Source: an uncultured Pseudanabaenaceae cyanobacterium (GTDB taxonomy: Bacteria > Cyanobacteriota > Cyanobacteriia > Pseudanabaenales > Pseudanabaenaceae). From it: 64,000 nucleotides of DNA. The notes beneath the pieces are model-generated. The model did not search any database, had not been told where the DNA came from, and was given only the letters and a program-made list of their open reading frames with translations. This document shows, piece by piece, positions 17,302 through 26,049 of this stretch. Numbering within the stretch: the first letter of the stretch is position 1; the number at the start of each line of letters is the position of its first letter. Location of the stretch: positions 61,887-125,886 of the forward strand of contig CALGKB010000008.1 in assembly GCA_937927915.1 (NCBI GenBank). Reading direction: 5' to 3'. Both the position numbers and the translations under genes were made by a program.

Positions 17302-18600
17302 CTACACAATGAAAATATCCTCTGCTCCAAAGCCAGGAGAGGGAGGAATAGGATTGTTGAATTGCACCAACAGTACAGGGTTTTGTGGACCAGCAAAGCC
17401 ATCAGGATCAAGGAATAACTGTCCATCAACACTGTTGTAGTAGAAGATAGCATTATTGGCAGTAAATACCACTGTGCTACCTACTACAGTTTGAGTAACA
17501 GTAAAGGTGCTGGCAGCAATTTCACTAGCAGAAACGCTAATAGCAACTGTTGTAGCAAGAACTTGGGACTGAGAGGCACTAAAGGTGGCGAACACAGGAT
17601 TAGAAACAGAGAAGCTAGCAGAACCAGTAGTCGCTGCATTTTCTGTACCAGACACAGTAAAGCTTACTGAGCCAGTAAAGCTTCTTGAAGGAACAGTACC
17701 AGTGAAAGTGAATGTACCTGTAGTAGTAACATTGAAGCTAGCAGTAACATTAGATGTACCCGAGGGGAAACTAGCAGTACCACTAACAGTAGCAGTCCCA
17801 GTAGGAGTGGTACCAGTACCTGAACCACTGAAAGTACCTGATGGAAAAGAAGCAGTACCAACTGCAACGGTTCCACTGCCTGTAGCACTAACTGAGCCAC
17901 TTGCAGTGAAGCTAATGGAGGGAACTGTAGCGGTAAATGTCCCTGTGCCCGTCAAAGTGAAGGGAACAGTACCTGTGGTGACTACTACTTGGCTAGAAGA
18001 AACAGAAATAGATCCTACAGTGCTTAAGCCTGTGCTAGAGACACTGGTGGAAACAGTCGTTGCCCCAATTTCTGATACGCTCAAACTCCTTGTAAAAGTT
18101 GTACCAGAGAAGAAGGTACCACTTACAGTAGTGGTAGCAGTGCCAGTAATACCACTGAAGGGGAAGGTAGCAAATAAAGTTGCTGCTAATACTCCAGTGG
18201 GAACAGTAGCGGTAATATTCATCCCTAATTTGGATACCGCAATTCTATCAACAGTGCCACCCGCTCCGCCATCTTGGAAGCCGTTGAGGGTATCAATGCC
18301 ATCAGCTAGGCTTGTGAAGAAGAAGACATCCGCCCCAGCACCGCCAGTGATTTGATCCCCGCCAGTGCCACCGTAAAAAGTGTCGTTACCGGAACCGCCA
18401 ACCAGAGTATCAGGAGAGCTAGTACCACGAATGATGGCATTTACACCGCTACCCAACACAACATTTGCGGTCAGAGTTTGATTATCTATTACCAGCCCAG
18501 GAGCACCACCAAACGCACCAGGAGCAGTAACTACAGTTAAGGCAGATGCATTGTTTGTAACAATGCGTAGAGTGTTTCCACTAAAGAGACCGATCGCCAT
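17302..18600 (-). CDS. RTX-type protein with long Ser/Thr/Gly-rich region
   Basis: This 432-residue protein has no Sec signal. A short N-terminal strand region is followed by about three RTX calcium nonapeptides (GGSGNDTFYGGTGGDQITGG, about residues 68-90) and ADVFFFTSLADGIDTLNGF. From about 145 to 375 it is almost entirely Ser, Thr, Gly, Val, Phe and Ala, with repeated TASFPSGT and GTFTFTGTV-like units predicted as beta strands. The last 50 residues (NSVDGQLFLDPDGF, ending EDIFIV) resemble the tail of the neighbouring RTX protein. It is probably exported by a type I system through a C-terminal signal. The Ser/Thr stretch is a plausible glycosylation target. AGGGAG precedes the ATG. Binding partner unknown. 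Confidence 0.78.
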   Translation of the reverse strand: MAIGLFSGNTLRIVTNNASALTVVTAPGAFGGAPGLVIDNQTLTANVVLGSGVNAIIRGTSSPDTLVGGSGNDTFYGGTGGDQITGGAGADVFFFTSLADGIDTLNGFQDGGAGGTVDRIAVSKLGMNITATVPTGVLAATLFATFPFSGITGTATTTVSGTFFSGTTFTRSLSVSEIGATTVSTSVSSTGLSTVGSISVSSSQVVVTTGTVPFTLTGTGTFTATVPSISFTASGSVSATGSGTVAVGTASFPSGTFSGSGTGTTPTGTATVSGTASFPSGTSNVTASFNVTTTGTFTFTGTVPSRSFTGSVSFTVSGTENAATTGSASFSVSNPVFATFSASQSQVLATTVAISVSASEIAASTFTVTQTVVGSTVVFTANNAIFYYNSVDGQLFLDPDGFAGPQNPVLLVQFNNPIPPSPGFGAEDIFIV

Positions 18601-18644
18601 TTTAATTTCTCCCTAATAAACTAAAGTGAACTAAGTTAGGAACT

Positions 18645-18666
18645 AGGGGTGGTATATTCCCCCCCT
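18645..18666 (-). terminator. GC-rich hairpin between the two RTX genes
   Basis: The minus strand can fold AGGGG..GG around AATATA with CC..CCCCT, just after the 916-residue RTX stop. There is no T-tract, so it may be an attenuator, an mRNA-stabilising hairpin or an operator instead of a true terminator. It contains GGAATATACC, whose reverse complement appears upstream of the next RTX gene. Confidence 0.35.
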
Positions 18667-18680
18667 ATGATACCCAAAAT

Positions 18681-21431
18681 CTAGACAAATACTACCGCGC
18701 TAGCAAATGCTTCTGCTCCCGTGGAAGTATTCGGTACTAGGTTTGCAGGCAAGTTAGCAATGTCGATAATTCCTGCAGGTCCATCTCCATCTGGGTCGAA
18801 GCCAAATCTGCCAGTGGGCAGTTCGTAGAAGTAAACAGCTACACTGGAAGCACCACCTGGAGGAACAAAGCCTACGCCAAGGTTTACACCAGCCGCAGGG
18901 AAAGAAACTCCTAAGAGGAAGGATGCGGTAAAGTCTGGGTTAGTTGCTGCTTGGTTGAGGGTCAAGCCTGCTGTACCACCAAATCCTTGAGGACCAGCCT
19001 GGGTGCCATTGGTATCTAATACAATCAAGTCTACTTCAGTAATGGCTGCACCACCTGCAGAGATCAGGAAGTCGGTGATCGTGTCAGGTCCATGGGTACG
19101 GTCTCTAAAGACAAACCGATCGGAGCCTGTGCCACCAGTTAACACATCAATCCCAGCTTGACCTTCGAGAGTGTCATTACCAGCACCACCATTGATGGTG
19201 TCAGCCCCAGCACCACCAAGGAGAGAATCATCTCCTTCGCCACCGCTGATAAAGTCATCGCCGCCTAAACCGTTAATTACATCATTACCAGCCAGACCAA
19301 CTAACAAGTTCGCAAAGTTGTCGCCCGTAATGTTATCAGGGGAGAAGGGCAGGTTAGAACCAACTACATGTTCGATATCCTTAATAGCATCGGTGCCGCT
19401 GTCAGAACTGGTAGCAACACCAGTTGACAAATTGATTGTTACACCGGCTGTAGTGTTACCAATGTAGCTGACCACATCACCAACTACACCGTTAGGGTAA
19501 GCAACAAGGGCAGCATCGGTAGCAGGTACGTCAATCAGGTTGTTTGGACCAGCAGGGATTAAAGCATTTGTGGGCAGACCAGTCACAGCAGAGAGTTGGT
19601 TTTCTGTACCACCATCGATCGAGTCATTACCAGGACCACCTTCTAACAGGTCGTTGCTTTGATCACCGAACAAGGAGTCGTTACCAGAGCCGCCACGGAT
19701 GGTGTCGTTATCGCCTTCACCGTTCAAGGTGTCATCGCCGTCCCCACCCAGGATGGAGTCACGACCTGCACCACCGTAGATGGTATCGTTACCAGCTTCA
19801 CCCAGGAGGGTATCATCGCCATCTTCCCCTAAGATGGAGTCATTGCCAGCACCACCGTAGATACTGTCGTTGCCACCATCACCAAAGAGAACGTCGTTAC
19901 CATCCTCCCCAAAGATAGTGTCATTGCTGGTATCAAAAGGACCGCCATTGATGGTGTCGTTGCCAGCACCACCATAGAGTAAGTCAGGATCGGCATTACC
20001 TTGAATGGAATCGTTGCCAGCACCACCAAAGATAGTGTCAGAACCGCCATTACCGAAGAGAGAGTCATCACCAGCTCCCCCATCGATGAAGTCAGGACCT
20101 TCGTTGGAAGAGTTAGGACCATCACCTAGGATGGAGTCGTTGCCTTCGTCACCATAAAGAATGTCAGTTACTGTAATTGTGAGAGTGCGACCGTCACTGC
20201 TAGTAACTAATTTGTTAGGATCGGCAGCACTGTTGCCTTGACCCCAAATAGTATCGTTACCAACACCACCACGCACCGAGTCATTGCCAGAACCTGCTGT
20301 GATTACGTCGTTACCAGCCAAACCAGCAATGGAGTCATTACCAGCGGTACCGTTGATGGTGTCGTTGTTTACAGAGGGGAAAGGAATGCCATCGGGCGCG
20401 AAATCTGCATCTAAACGAGTACCAATCAAGCCAGTACGAGATAAGTCGATGTTACGACCCTGACGATCGCCTACGGTAAAACGGAAAGCATTGTTGAGGT
20501 TAGGGTTGAGGACAGCTAAACCAGGGGTAGCAGTGTTGATAATTTCCCCGTTGATCTCTAGGTCCTCACTGCCAACTGCCAAGAAGTCAAGGATGTTGAC
20601 GTTGTTGAGGGTGATAGTTTGGTTAGCCGACTGGTTAGTGGGAGAAGCCGCACCAGGAGTATTAGCAGTAGTGCCAGCGTTAGCACCCAAACCATCGGGG
20701 GAGGTAGTACCAGCAATAGTGATTCTTACGTTGGCTCCAACTTGCTCGATCGTTACAGTAGAACCCAAGTCCAAACCGACTAACTTAACAATGTCGCCAG
20801 TACCAGGACCAGCAGAGAAGTCAGTAATTACGTCAGCACCGCCGTAGCCCCCTTCGGTTACGGTTACTTGGTTTGCCCCTGCAATATTGCTGAATAGAGG
20901 ACGCTCAAAAGTGAGGTTAAAGGTCCTTACTACTTCAGGCTGGAACACAAATTGATCGTTACCGCGTCCGCCTGTCATAGTGTTGTTGCCACGGCTGCCA
21001 ACCAGGGTATCGTTACCAGCGGGTACGCCACTGTCAATATCGGGGTCTGCCCCACCATTCATTACCGCACCACCGAAAATTAAGTCAGCACCCAAATCGC
21101 CGTTCGCAGTGCCTTCTGCTCCGTAGATGGTGTCGTTAGCTTGACCGCCGTATACAGTGGAATTACCAAAACCAATTACTAAGTCATCGCCTTTGTTACC
21201 GTTGACGATCATGCCTGCGCCAGTGGCAATTACCGTGTCATTGCCTTGACCGCCATAAACCCGATCGGCGCCAAAACGACCGATCACCAAATCTTGCCCT
21301 TCATTACCGTTGAGGGTGTCAATCCCTTCACCACCAAGGATAGTATCGTTACCGCCGAGACCTCTAATCTCATCGCCCTCGTTACCGGCAATGAGGAAGT
21401 CGCCAGTGTCTTTGCCTAGAACTAATGCCAT
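18681..21431 (-). CDS. RTX calcium-binding repeat protein (hemolysin-type)
   Basis: This 916-residue acidic, Gly/Asp/Asn-rich protein has long runs of the RTX nonapeptide GGxGxDxhx in three main blocks (about residues 15-155, 350-615 and 715-775). In calcium these fold into parallel beta rolls. Between them are beta-rich segments with VITDFSAGPGTGDIVKL and NRFVFRDRTHGPDTITDF-type motifs typical of RTX flanks. There is no signal peptide; the C-terminus (STGAEAFASAVVFV) is the likely type I secretion signal. GAGGAG lies upstream of ATG. No toxin or enzyme domain is seen, so a surface-layer or adhesin-like role is more likely. No type I secretion genes are in the window. Confidence 0.85.
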   Translation of the reverse strand: MALVLGKDTGDFLIAGNEGDEIRGLGGNDTILGGEGIDTLNGNEGQDLVIGRFGADRVYGGQGNDTVIATGAGMIVNGNKGDDLVIGFGNSTVYGGQANDTIYGAEGTANGDLGADLIFGGAVMNGGADPDIDSGVPAGNDTLVGSRGNNTMTGGRGNDQFVFQPEVVRTFNLTFERPLFSNIAGANQVTVTEGGYGGADVITDFSAGPGTGDIVKLVGLDLGSTVTIEQVGANVRITIAGTTSPDGLGANAGTTANTPGAASPTNQSANQTITLNNVNILDFLAVGSEDLEINGEIINTATPGLAVLNPNLNNAFRFTVGDRQGRNIDLSRTGLIGTRLDADFAPDGIPFPSVNNDTINGTAGNDSIAGLAGNDVITAGSGNDSVRGGVGNDTIWGQGNSAADPNKLVTSSDGRTLTITVTDILYGDEGNDSILGDGPNSSNEGPDFIDGGAGDDSLFGNGGSDTIFGGAGNDSIQGNADPDLLYGGAGNDTINGGPFDTSNDTIFGEDGNDVLFGDGGNDSIYGGAGNDSILGEDGDDTLLGEAGNDTIYGGAGRDSILGGDGDDTLNGEGDNDTIRGGSGNDSLFGDQSNDLLEGGPGNDSIDGGTENQLSAVTGLPTNALIPAGPNNLIDVPATDAALVAYPNGVVGDVVSYIGNTTAGVTINLSTGVATSSDSGTDAIKDIEHVVGSNLPFSPDNITGDNFANLLVGLAGNDVINGLGGDDFISGGEGDDSLLGGAGADTINGGAGNDTLEGQAGIDVLTGGTGSDRFVFRDRTHGPDTITDFLISAGGAAITEVDLIVLDTNGTQAGPQGFGGTAGLTLNQAATNPDFTASFLLGVSFPAAGVNLGVGFVPPGGASSVAVYFYELPTGRFGFDPDGDGPAGIIDIANLPANLVPNTSTGAEAFASAVVFV

Positions 21432-21498
21432 CGTGTGTTTACTCCTCAGCTAACTTGGTTAAGCAAGAATGCCTTAGGCATAGCTTGCCGCCTAATGG

Positions 21499-21507
21499 AA
21501 TATACCA
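21499..21507 (-). promoter_or_regulatory. Possible extended -10 promoter of the 916-residue RTX gene
   Basis: The minus strand reads TGGTATATT, an extended -10 (TGn plus TATATT), about 68 bases before ATG 21431. A near-palindrome ATGCCTTAGGCAT (21469-21481) sits in the leader and could be an operator. No good -35 is seen. Confidence 0.35.
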
Positions 21508-21657
21508 TAACAGAGCGTTTCAGCCTGCCATAGGCATAAATCGGTGCCGTTTGTGAACTTTTGCGGAATTTCCCTTGCTGAAAACTGCAATTGTATTTGG
21601 AGTTGGGCATTGACAAGCTCAGCCCTCAAGCAGAAGGTCGTGCTAGGATGGCGGCAT

Positions 21658-22305
21658 ATGTCGGTGTACAAAACTATGACAACGAACTGGGACGAACTAT
21701 TTGAGCAACTCAAACACCCCAATCCCCATATGCGGGAGCGGGCTATGGCAACGATCGTGGAACTGCAGGACGAAACTACTATCCCCCGCTTAATGGCTCT
21801 CCTGGGGGAAACAGATACTACCTACCGCCGCGCAGCCGTAAAAACGATCGGGGCGATCGGGTATTCTGTAGTCCCTTTTCTGGCGGATTCCCTGTTAAAT
21901 AGCAGCGATGTCACGGTGCGGGGCAGTGCAGCAAAGGCATTGGCACAGGTAGCGGTCAACTTTGGGGCAGAGGGTTTTCCAGAGGTGGGGATCAGGGCAC
22001 TAGAGCAAGCTATGCAAGACCTCAATCCCGTTGTCCACATTGCCGCTGTCATGGCTTTAGGAGAAATTGGCACCCCCGTTGTAGATGTCCTCATCCGCGG
22101 CTTGGAAACTACGGATAATCCTGCCCTCGCTGTCTCCATCGTGGGGGCACTGGGTTCCATTGGAGATGAACGAGGCATTGCTGTCCTCACCCGTCTGATC
22201 GAGTCGGAGACTACCGATAGCTATGTGCGGGAAGCCGCTGTCAGTTCCCTCTCCCGTTTGCAGTTGATCCAATCCCGCCTTACGCCTAATAGACCGGTAG
22301 GGTGA
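21658..22305 (+). CDS. HEAT-repeat protein, phycobilin-lyase-like (IaiH-like)
   Basis: The chosen start gives 215 residues, all HEAT/PBS-lyase repeats of about 30 residues: ELFEQLKHPNPHMRERAM, TTIPRLMALLGETDTTYRRA, NPVVHIAAVMALGEIG, DNPALAVSIVGALGSIGDERG. The order and wording closely recall cyanobacterial IaiH, described as interacting with the iron-sulfur scaffold IscA, and more distantly the CpcE/NblB bilin lyases. The precise role is uncertain. The open frame extends upstream to 21544, but that part has no HEAT character. ATG 21658 has AGGATGG upstream; ATG 21676 is an alternative. The 3' end overlaps convergent sasA by 20 bases. Confidence 0.8.
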   Translation: MSVYKTMTTNWDELFEQLKHPNPHMRERAMATIVELQDETTIPRLMALLGETDTTYRRAAVKTIGAIGYSVVPFLADSLLNSSDVTVRGSAAKALAQVAVNFGAEGFPEVGIRALEQAMQDLNPVVHIAAVMALGEIGTPVVDVLIRGLETTDNPALAVSIVGALGSIGDERGIAVLTRLIESETTDSYVREAAVSSLSRLQLIQSRLTPNRPVG

Positions 22306-23377
22306 CGTGGAAACTCGATCCCCCCTTGGGGGGGCTGTCCACCCAAATTTTGCCGTAATGAGCACGGATGATGCGCTTACAGACTGCCAGACCAATGCCG
22401 TAACCCTCTGTATTACGATCGCGGCTGAGGCGGAACTGCTCCTCGAAAATTTTCTCCCGTAGCTCGGGGGGGACGCCAGGACCAGTATCTGTCACTGTAA
22501 TTTCTACCTTCTGGGAGGTGCGATGGAGGGCAGTCACCTGAATTTTCCCCCCTACTGGGGTGTATTTGATTGCGTTGTCCATCAAATTGGCTAACACTTG
22601 TTGCACCCTTTCTCCGTCGGCGTAGACATAGGGCAAATCCTTGGGAATATCGGTGATTAGGTCCTGTTGTTTTTCCTTGAGTTTGTGCAACAAATAATAA
22701 TCTTCCACTACCCGCTGGCATACTTCACTGATGTTAGTGCGCTGGGGATGAATGGGAAAATGAAAGACTTCTCCCCGCCCGGACTCCAGAATTTCGGTGA
22801 TCATATTGTCAGCCGTACGCACCTGTTTGCGAGCATGGAGTAAAAGCTGTTCCTGCTGTTCTGGGGTTAGCTTGTCTTCGCTGTTATCTAGGGTCTCTAG
22901 GGCTAAAGAAATGGCTGTAATGGGATTGCGCAGGTCATGGGCAAGCATAGCAATAATGCGGTCTTTGAAATGCAGTTGCTGTTGCAGGTAGTTCTTCTCC
23001 TGCGTCAATCGGAAAACCTCATCTGTCATCTTAATTATTTCCGCCGATCGATCGATTTGATTTTTGCACTCTACGTTGTTGTGCTGGAGATTTTGCAGGG
23101 CTAACTGCCAACTGTGCCAGGAATTTTTCAGTTGCACCATCAAACTTTTGCCAGCGATCGTCTGGCGCGGTGCGGGATAGATTTTTAACAAAGCAGGGGT
23201 GAGGACAACGCGGAAATGCTCTGCCAAATAGGGCTGCCCTGTCACGTCGATCACCTGTAATTCCGCACTCTCTGGCGGACAACCTTGCAAAAACTCCTCT
23301 ACCGCCTTCACCACCTCGAAGGAGCTAGGACGATCGTCAATGAACAAAATGAGTTGGATAGGAGAACTTACCTGCAC
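22286..23377 (-). CDS. sasA: Circadian clock histidine kinase SasA
   Basis: This 363-residue kinase receives timing from KaiC and phosphorylates RpaA. Residues 5-98 form the thioredoxin-like KaiB-related sensor (IQLILFIDDRPSSF, VVLTPALLKIYP) diagnostic of SasA. After a short coiled coil comes the HisKA domain with the phospho-acceptor His147 in LAHDLRNPI. The HATPase_c domain has the N box NLMDNAIKYTP and G1 DTGPGVPPE, then GYGIGLAVCKRI. No transmembrane segment is present, so it is soluble. The kai genes and rpaA are not in the window. The gene is convergent and overlapping with the HEAT gene. Confidence 0.93.
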   Translation of the reverse strand: MQVSSPIQLILFIDDRPSSFEVVKAVEEFLQGCPPESAELQVIDVTGQPYLAEHFRVVLTPALLKIYPAPRQTIAGKSLMVQLKNSWHSWQLALQNLQHNNVECKNQIDRSAEIIKMTDEVFRLTQEKNYLQQQLHFKDRIIAMLAHDLRNPITAISLALETLDNSEDKLTPEQQEQLLLHARKQVRTADNMITEILESGRGEVFHFPIHPQRTNISEVCQRVVEDYYLLHKLKEKQQDLITDIPKDLPYVYADGERVQQVLANLMDNAIKYTPVGGKIQVTALHRTSQKVEITVTDTGPGVPPELREKIFEEQFRLSRDRNTEGYGIGLAVCKRIIRAHYGKIWVDSPPKGGSSFHVTLPVY

Positions 23378-23810
23378 ACTGCCAATCCTGACCTGTTTAA
23401 CCTTATTTTAACTTAATTTGCCTACTACAGCTCTGGGTAAAATGCCCTTTCTCTTTCTTTCCCCAATTCTAGCGCTGTTGCATCACCAAAAAGGTAATCT
23501 GAGCCTACAGGTTGGGCTTGCTGATCTTGCCCCTAACAATAATAACATTCTCGCTCCCCTAGGCAGATTCTTGCATGTACTTCCCTATCCCTGAGTTTAA
23601 GCAGTGATTACTTCCTTTCTAAGCCTGATGCCATCCAAGCCCCTTGATTACTAACCGTAAATTGTTATTACTCTGGATAACTACTGTTGAGATCAGCAAA
23701 ATAACAATAACCCTTGGCAACCCATTGGTTTGTCCAGCTAGTATGGCGGTCTACTTTGCTGTGGTAGTTATAGTTGTGATAACCTATAAGCAGCAGTGCG
23801 ACAAAGGGCA
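23378..23810. other. 433-base intergenic region, nothing recognised
   Basis: This space separates the divergent sasA and TM2 genes and must hold both promoters. I looked for tRNA, 6S RNA, riboswitch and repeat signatures and could not support any. A 64-codon open frame at 23644-23838 looks accidental. The region is AT-richer than the coding flanks and has AACAATAATAACA-like tracts (near 23536 and 23700). Confidence 0.6.
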
Positions 23811-24284
23811 ATGGTGGCGAAGAGGGAAAAAGTTGTAGCAGTTCTGTTAGCGCTGTTAGCAGGATGGTTGGGGGCGCACAAGTTCTACCTAGGGGAGATT
23901 GGCTGGGGCATTCTTTATGCTTCGCTGTTCTGGACAGGTATACCCGCCTTTATTGCTTTTTTTGAGGCTATTGGTCTACTTCTGATGTCAGAAGAAAGAT
24001 TTAACCTGAAGTTCAACTACACAAGATATTTTGTATCTTCCCGGAACCTCAACTACTCTACGGAACTGCCCAGTCCTGGTGCTACAAAGACAAAGGAGAA
24101 GCTGGAAGTAGCAATTTTGCGGATTTGTCGTAACAGACGGGGGGCAACGGTCTCCGACTGTGTGATTGAAACGGGGGAAGACCCCGCTAAGGTGAAAAAA
24201 ATTATAGATGATCTCTACAAACAGGGACTGCTGCAAATCGGCAATCGGGAGGCGGATGGCGCCATAATTTACTGGACGGTTTAA
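23811..24284 (+). CDS. TM2-domain membrane protein with C-terminal winged-helix-like part
   Basis: This 157-residue protein begins with a TM2 domain: a first helix VVAVLLALLAGWLGAHKFYLG with the family's G-x-x-G-x-HxFYLG turn, then WGILYASLFWTGIPAFIAFFE. A polar linker follows. The last 60 residues (LEVAILRICRNRRGATVSDC, PAKVKKIIDDLYKQGLLQIG) look like a small winged helix that could bind nucleic acid or protein. ATG 23811 with AAAGGG upstream is preferred over an earlier start five codons up. The stop shares TTAA with the stop of convergent rbgA. Function unknown. Confidence 0.78.
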   Translation: MVAKREKVVAVLLALLAGWLGAHKFYLGEIGWGILYASLFWTGIPAFIAFFEAIGLLLMSEERFNLKFNYTRYFVSSRNLNYSTELPSPGATKTKEKLEVAILRICRNRRGATVSDCVIETGEDPAKVKKIIDDLYKQGLLQIGNREADGAIIYWTV

Positions 24285-25105
24285 GGGTACTCCAAACCAA
24301 TTTTTCCTAACCTGCCCCGCCGAAAGTCATACAAAACTTGCCTAGCAGTCCGATCGTGGCTCTGCTTTGTTTGGGCACTAAGGGCAATTAGGTATTCCTC
24401 GCCGCTGCCAAAGTCCCCCAGGGAAAGACCATAGCGATCGGTTATATCCACTCCCAATTGCCGCAGCATATCCAAAAGGGCAGCGGTGACGGCAGGGGGG
24501 TCATAGGCGGCTTGTCCAATGTCATCACAGATAGCCAGTTTAAGGGCGGCGGCTTGGTCTTCTAGGCGGGGGGGGAGAATACCAGGGGTATCCAGGAGTT
24601 CGATCTGCTCCGATATGCGAATCCAGCGCAGTTGCCTAGTCACACCAGGTTTGTTGGCACTGGGAGCAACGCGGCGGCGTAAAATACGGTTGATCAACGC
24701 CGATTTCCCCACATTGGGATACCCCACCACCACTGCCCGCACAGGACGGGGTAACATTCCTCGCTGTTGCCGTTTTTGATTGATGGCAATCCCCACCTGC
24801 TGCGCTGCCTGTAGGAGTTTCCCTACCCCTTCCCCCGTCTGCCCGTTGGTGCCGTAAACTACTATTTGCTGGGCGCTAAACCACTGGTACCACTGCTGCA
24901 ATAATTCTTCGCTGATTAGATCAATGCGGTTGAGAATGCATAAGTGTTGCTTGCCCTGCGTCCACTCCTGAAGGCGGGGATTGGCACTCGATCGAGGTAT
25001 GCGAGCATCCCGCACTTCCAAAACTAGGTCTACCAGCTTGAGCTGCTCCTTGAGGGTAGCCTCTGCCTTGGCAATGTGTCCAGGATACCACTGAATCGAA
25101 CTCAT
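24281..25105 (-). CDS. rbgA: Ribosome biogenesis GTPase RbgA/YlqF
   Basis: This 274-residue circularly permuted GTPase assists late assembly of the 50S subunit. The G motifs come in permuted order: G4-like NRID (about residue 60), then G1 GYPNVGKSAL (about 128-137), G2-like GVTR and G3 DTPG (about 173). The N-terminus IQWYPGHIAKAEATLKEQLK is a hallmark of the family. The C-terminal helical domain contacts rRNA in relatives. It is divergent from the phosphoesterase and shares its stop region with the TM2 gene. Confidence 0.92.
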   Translation of the reverse strand: MSSIQWYPGHIAKAEATLKEQLKLVDLVLEVRDARIPRSSANPRLQEWTQGKQHLCILNRIDLISEELLQQWYQWFSAQQIVVYGTNGQTGEGVGKLLQAAQQVGIAINQKRQQRGMLPRPVRAVVVGYPNVGKSALINRILRRRVAPSANKPGVTRQLRWIRISEQIELLDTPGILPPRLEDQAAALKLAICDDIGQAAYDPPAVTAALLDMLRQLGVDITDRYGLSLGDFGSGEEYLIALSAQTKQSHDRTARQVLYDFRRGRLGKIGLEYP

Positions 25106-25179
25106 GTTAAAACATACAAAAATTTACATAAATTTGAGCAGAAATACTTATCCTAGTAACAAGGAGTTAAAGTAAGGCT

Positions 25180-26049
25180 GTGATCCATCAGTTCCTGGCG
25201 GGGAAGCTGCAATTAGAGTATGTCACGGTGCCCATCGATGCCCTCCCGCAACGGTTAGCTGGTCTTCGTATTGTACACCTTTCTGACTTCCATTTTGACG
25301 GTTTGCGTCTGGGGGTGAAGCTGCTCACAGAGACGATCGCCCAGGCTAATGCCCTTGCCCCCGATGTAGTGGTGTTGACGGGGGATTTTGTCACCTATGA
25401 GCCGGAACCGATCCTGGAGTTAGCCCCCTATCTGGCACAGTTGCAGGCAAAGGTGGGCATATTTGCGGTGCTGGGGAATCACGACCTGGAGTTGTCCCAC
25501 TCCCGCGAGTTGATCACGCAAACTTTGACCCGATGGGGTATCCAGGTGTTGGAAAATGCGGTGGTCTATCCCTGGGGTGAGGGGTTGGCGATCGTGGGTT
25601 TAGGGGATTACTGGTCGGATTTGTTCCTGCCCCAAAGGGTCTTGCCCGCGATCCCCCCCCAGGTGCCTCGCCTTGTCCTGTCCCACAACCCCGATACGGC
25701 AGCCATACTACGCAAATGGCGAGTGGATTTACAACTGTCGGGTCACACCCATGGTGGTCAGATTGTTTTGCCCCATATTGGTCCGGTCATGGCTTATGCG
25801 CGGCCTTTGCGTTTGAGTATGCCCCGATCGATTCGCAAGCTCCTATGGCGTTCCACCCACGAGGTGGTTAAACATTGGGAATGGGCCCAGGGCTTGCATC
25901 GGGTAGGGAAAAACTGGCTCTACGTCAATCGCGGCTTGGGTACCTATCTGCCTGGTCGCCTCAACTGTCCGCCGGAGTTGACTTGTATTACCCTGGTGCC
26001 GGCGGCAACTACCGCTCCCCCTCCCCTGGCAATGGCGGAATCTACTTAG
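25180..26049 (+). CDS. Calcineurin-like metallophosphoesterase (YkuE type)
   Basis: This 289-residue phosphoesterase has all metal-site motifs in order: VHLSDFHFD (about residue 30), VLTGDFV, LGNHDLE, LSHNPD and the C-terminal SGHTHGGQ. In the family two metal ions hydrolyse phosphoester or pyrophosphate bonds; YkuE-like members are membrane-associated or lipid-related. The natural substrate cannot be read from sequence. Translation starts at GTG 25180. The stop shares TTAG with the stop of the convergent methyltransferase. Confidence 0.86.
   Translation: MIHQFLAGKLQLEYVTVPIDALPQRLAGLRIVHLSDFHFDGLRLGVKLLTETIAQANALAPDVVVLTGDFVTYEPEPILELAPYLAQLQAKVGIFAVLGNHDLELSHSRELITQTLTRWGIQVLENAVVYPWGEGLAIVGLGDYWSDLFLPQRVLPAIPPQVPRLVLSHNPDTAAILRKWRVDLQLSGHTHGGQIVLPHIGPVMAYARPLRLSMPRSIRKLLWRSTHEVVKHWEWAQGLHRVGKNWLYVNRGLGTYLPGRLNCPPELTCITLVPAATTAPPPLAMAEST

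Noticed and set aside
17585..18355. 256-codon open frame on the plus strand opposite the Ser/Thr-rich RTX gene
   Set aside because: It is a by-product of the repetitive codon use of the minus-strand gene; the translation is monotonous Val/Pro/Lys/Glu without a domain, and the minus frame has RTX motifs and a ribosome-binding site.
19544..20125. Arg/His-rich plus-strand frame and a second minus frame inside the 916-residue RTX gene
   Set aside because: Alternative-frame shadows of nonapeptide-coding repeats.
23378..23810. Possible 6S or other regulatory RNA in the largest intergenic space
   Set aside because: I could not find a long closing stem with a central bubble; a covariance-model search would be needed.
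23644..23838. 64-codon frame between sasA and the TM2 gene
   Set aside because: No ribosome-binding site or domain, low-complexity hydrophobic sequence, and it overlaps the TM2 gene start.
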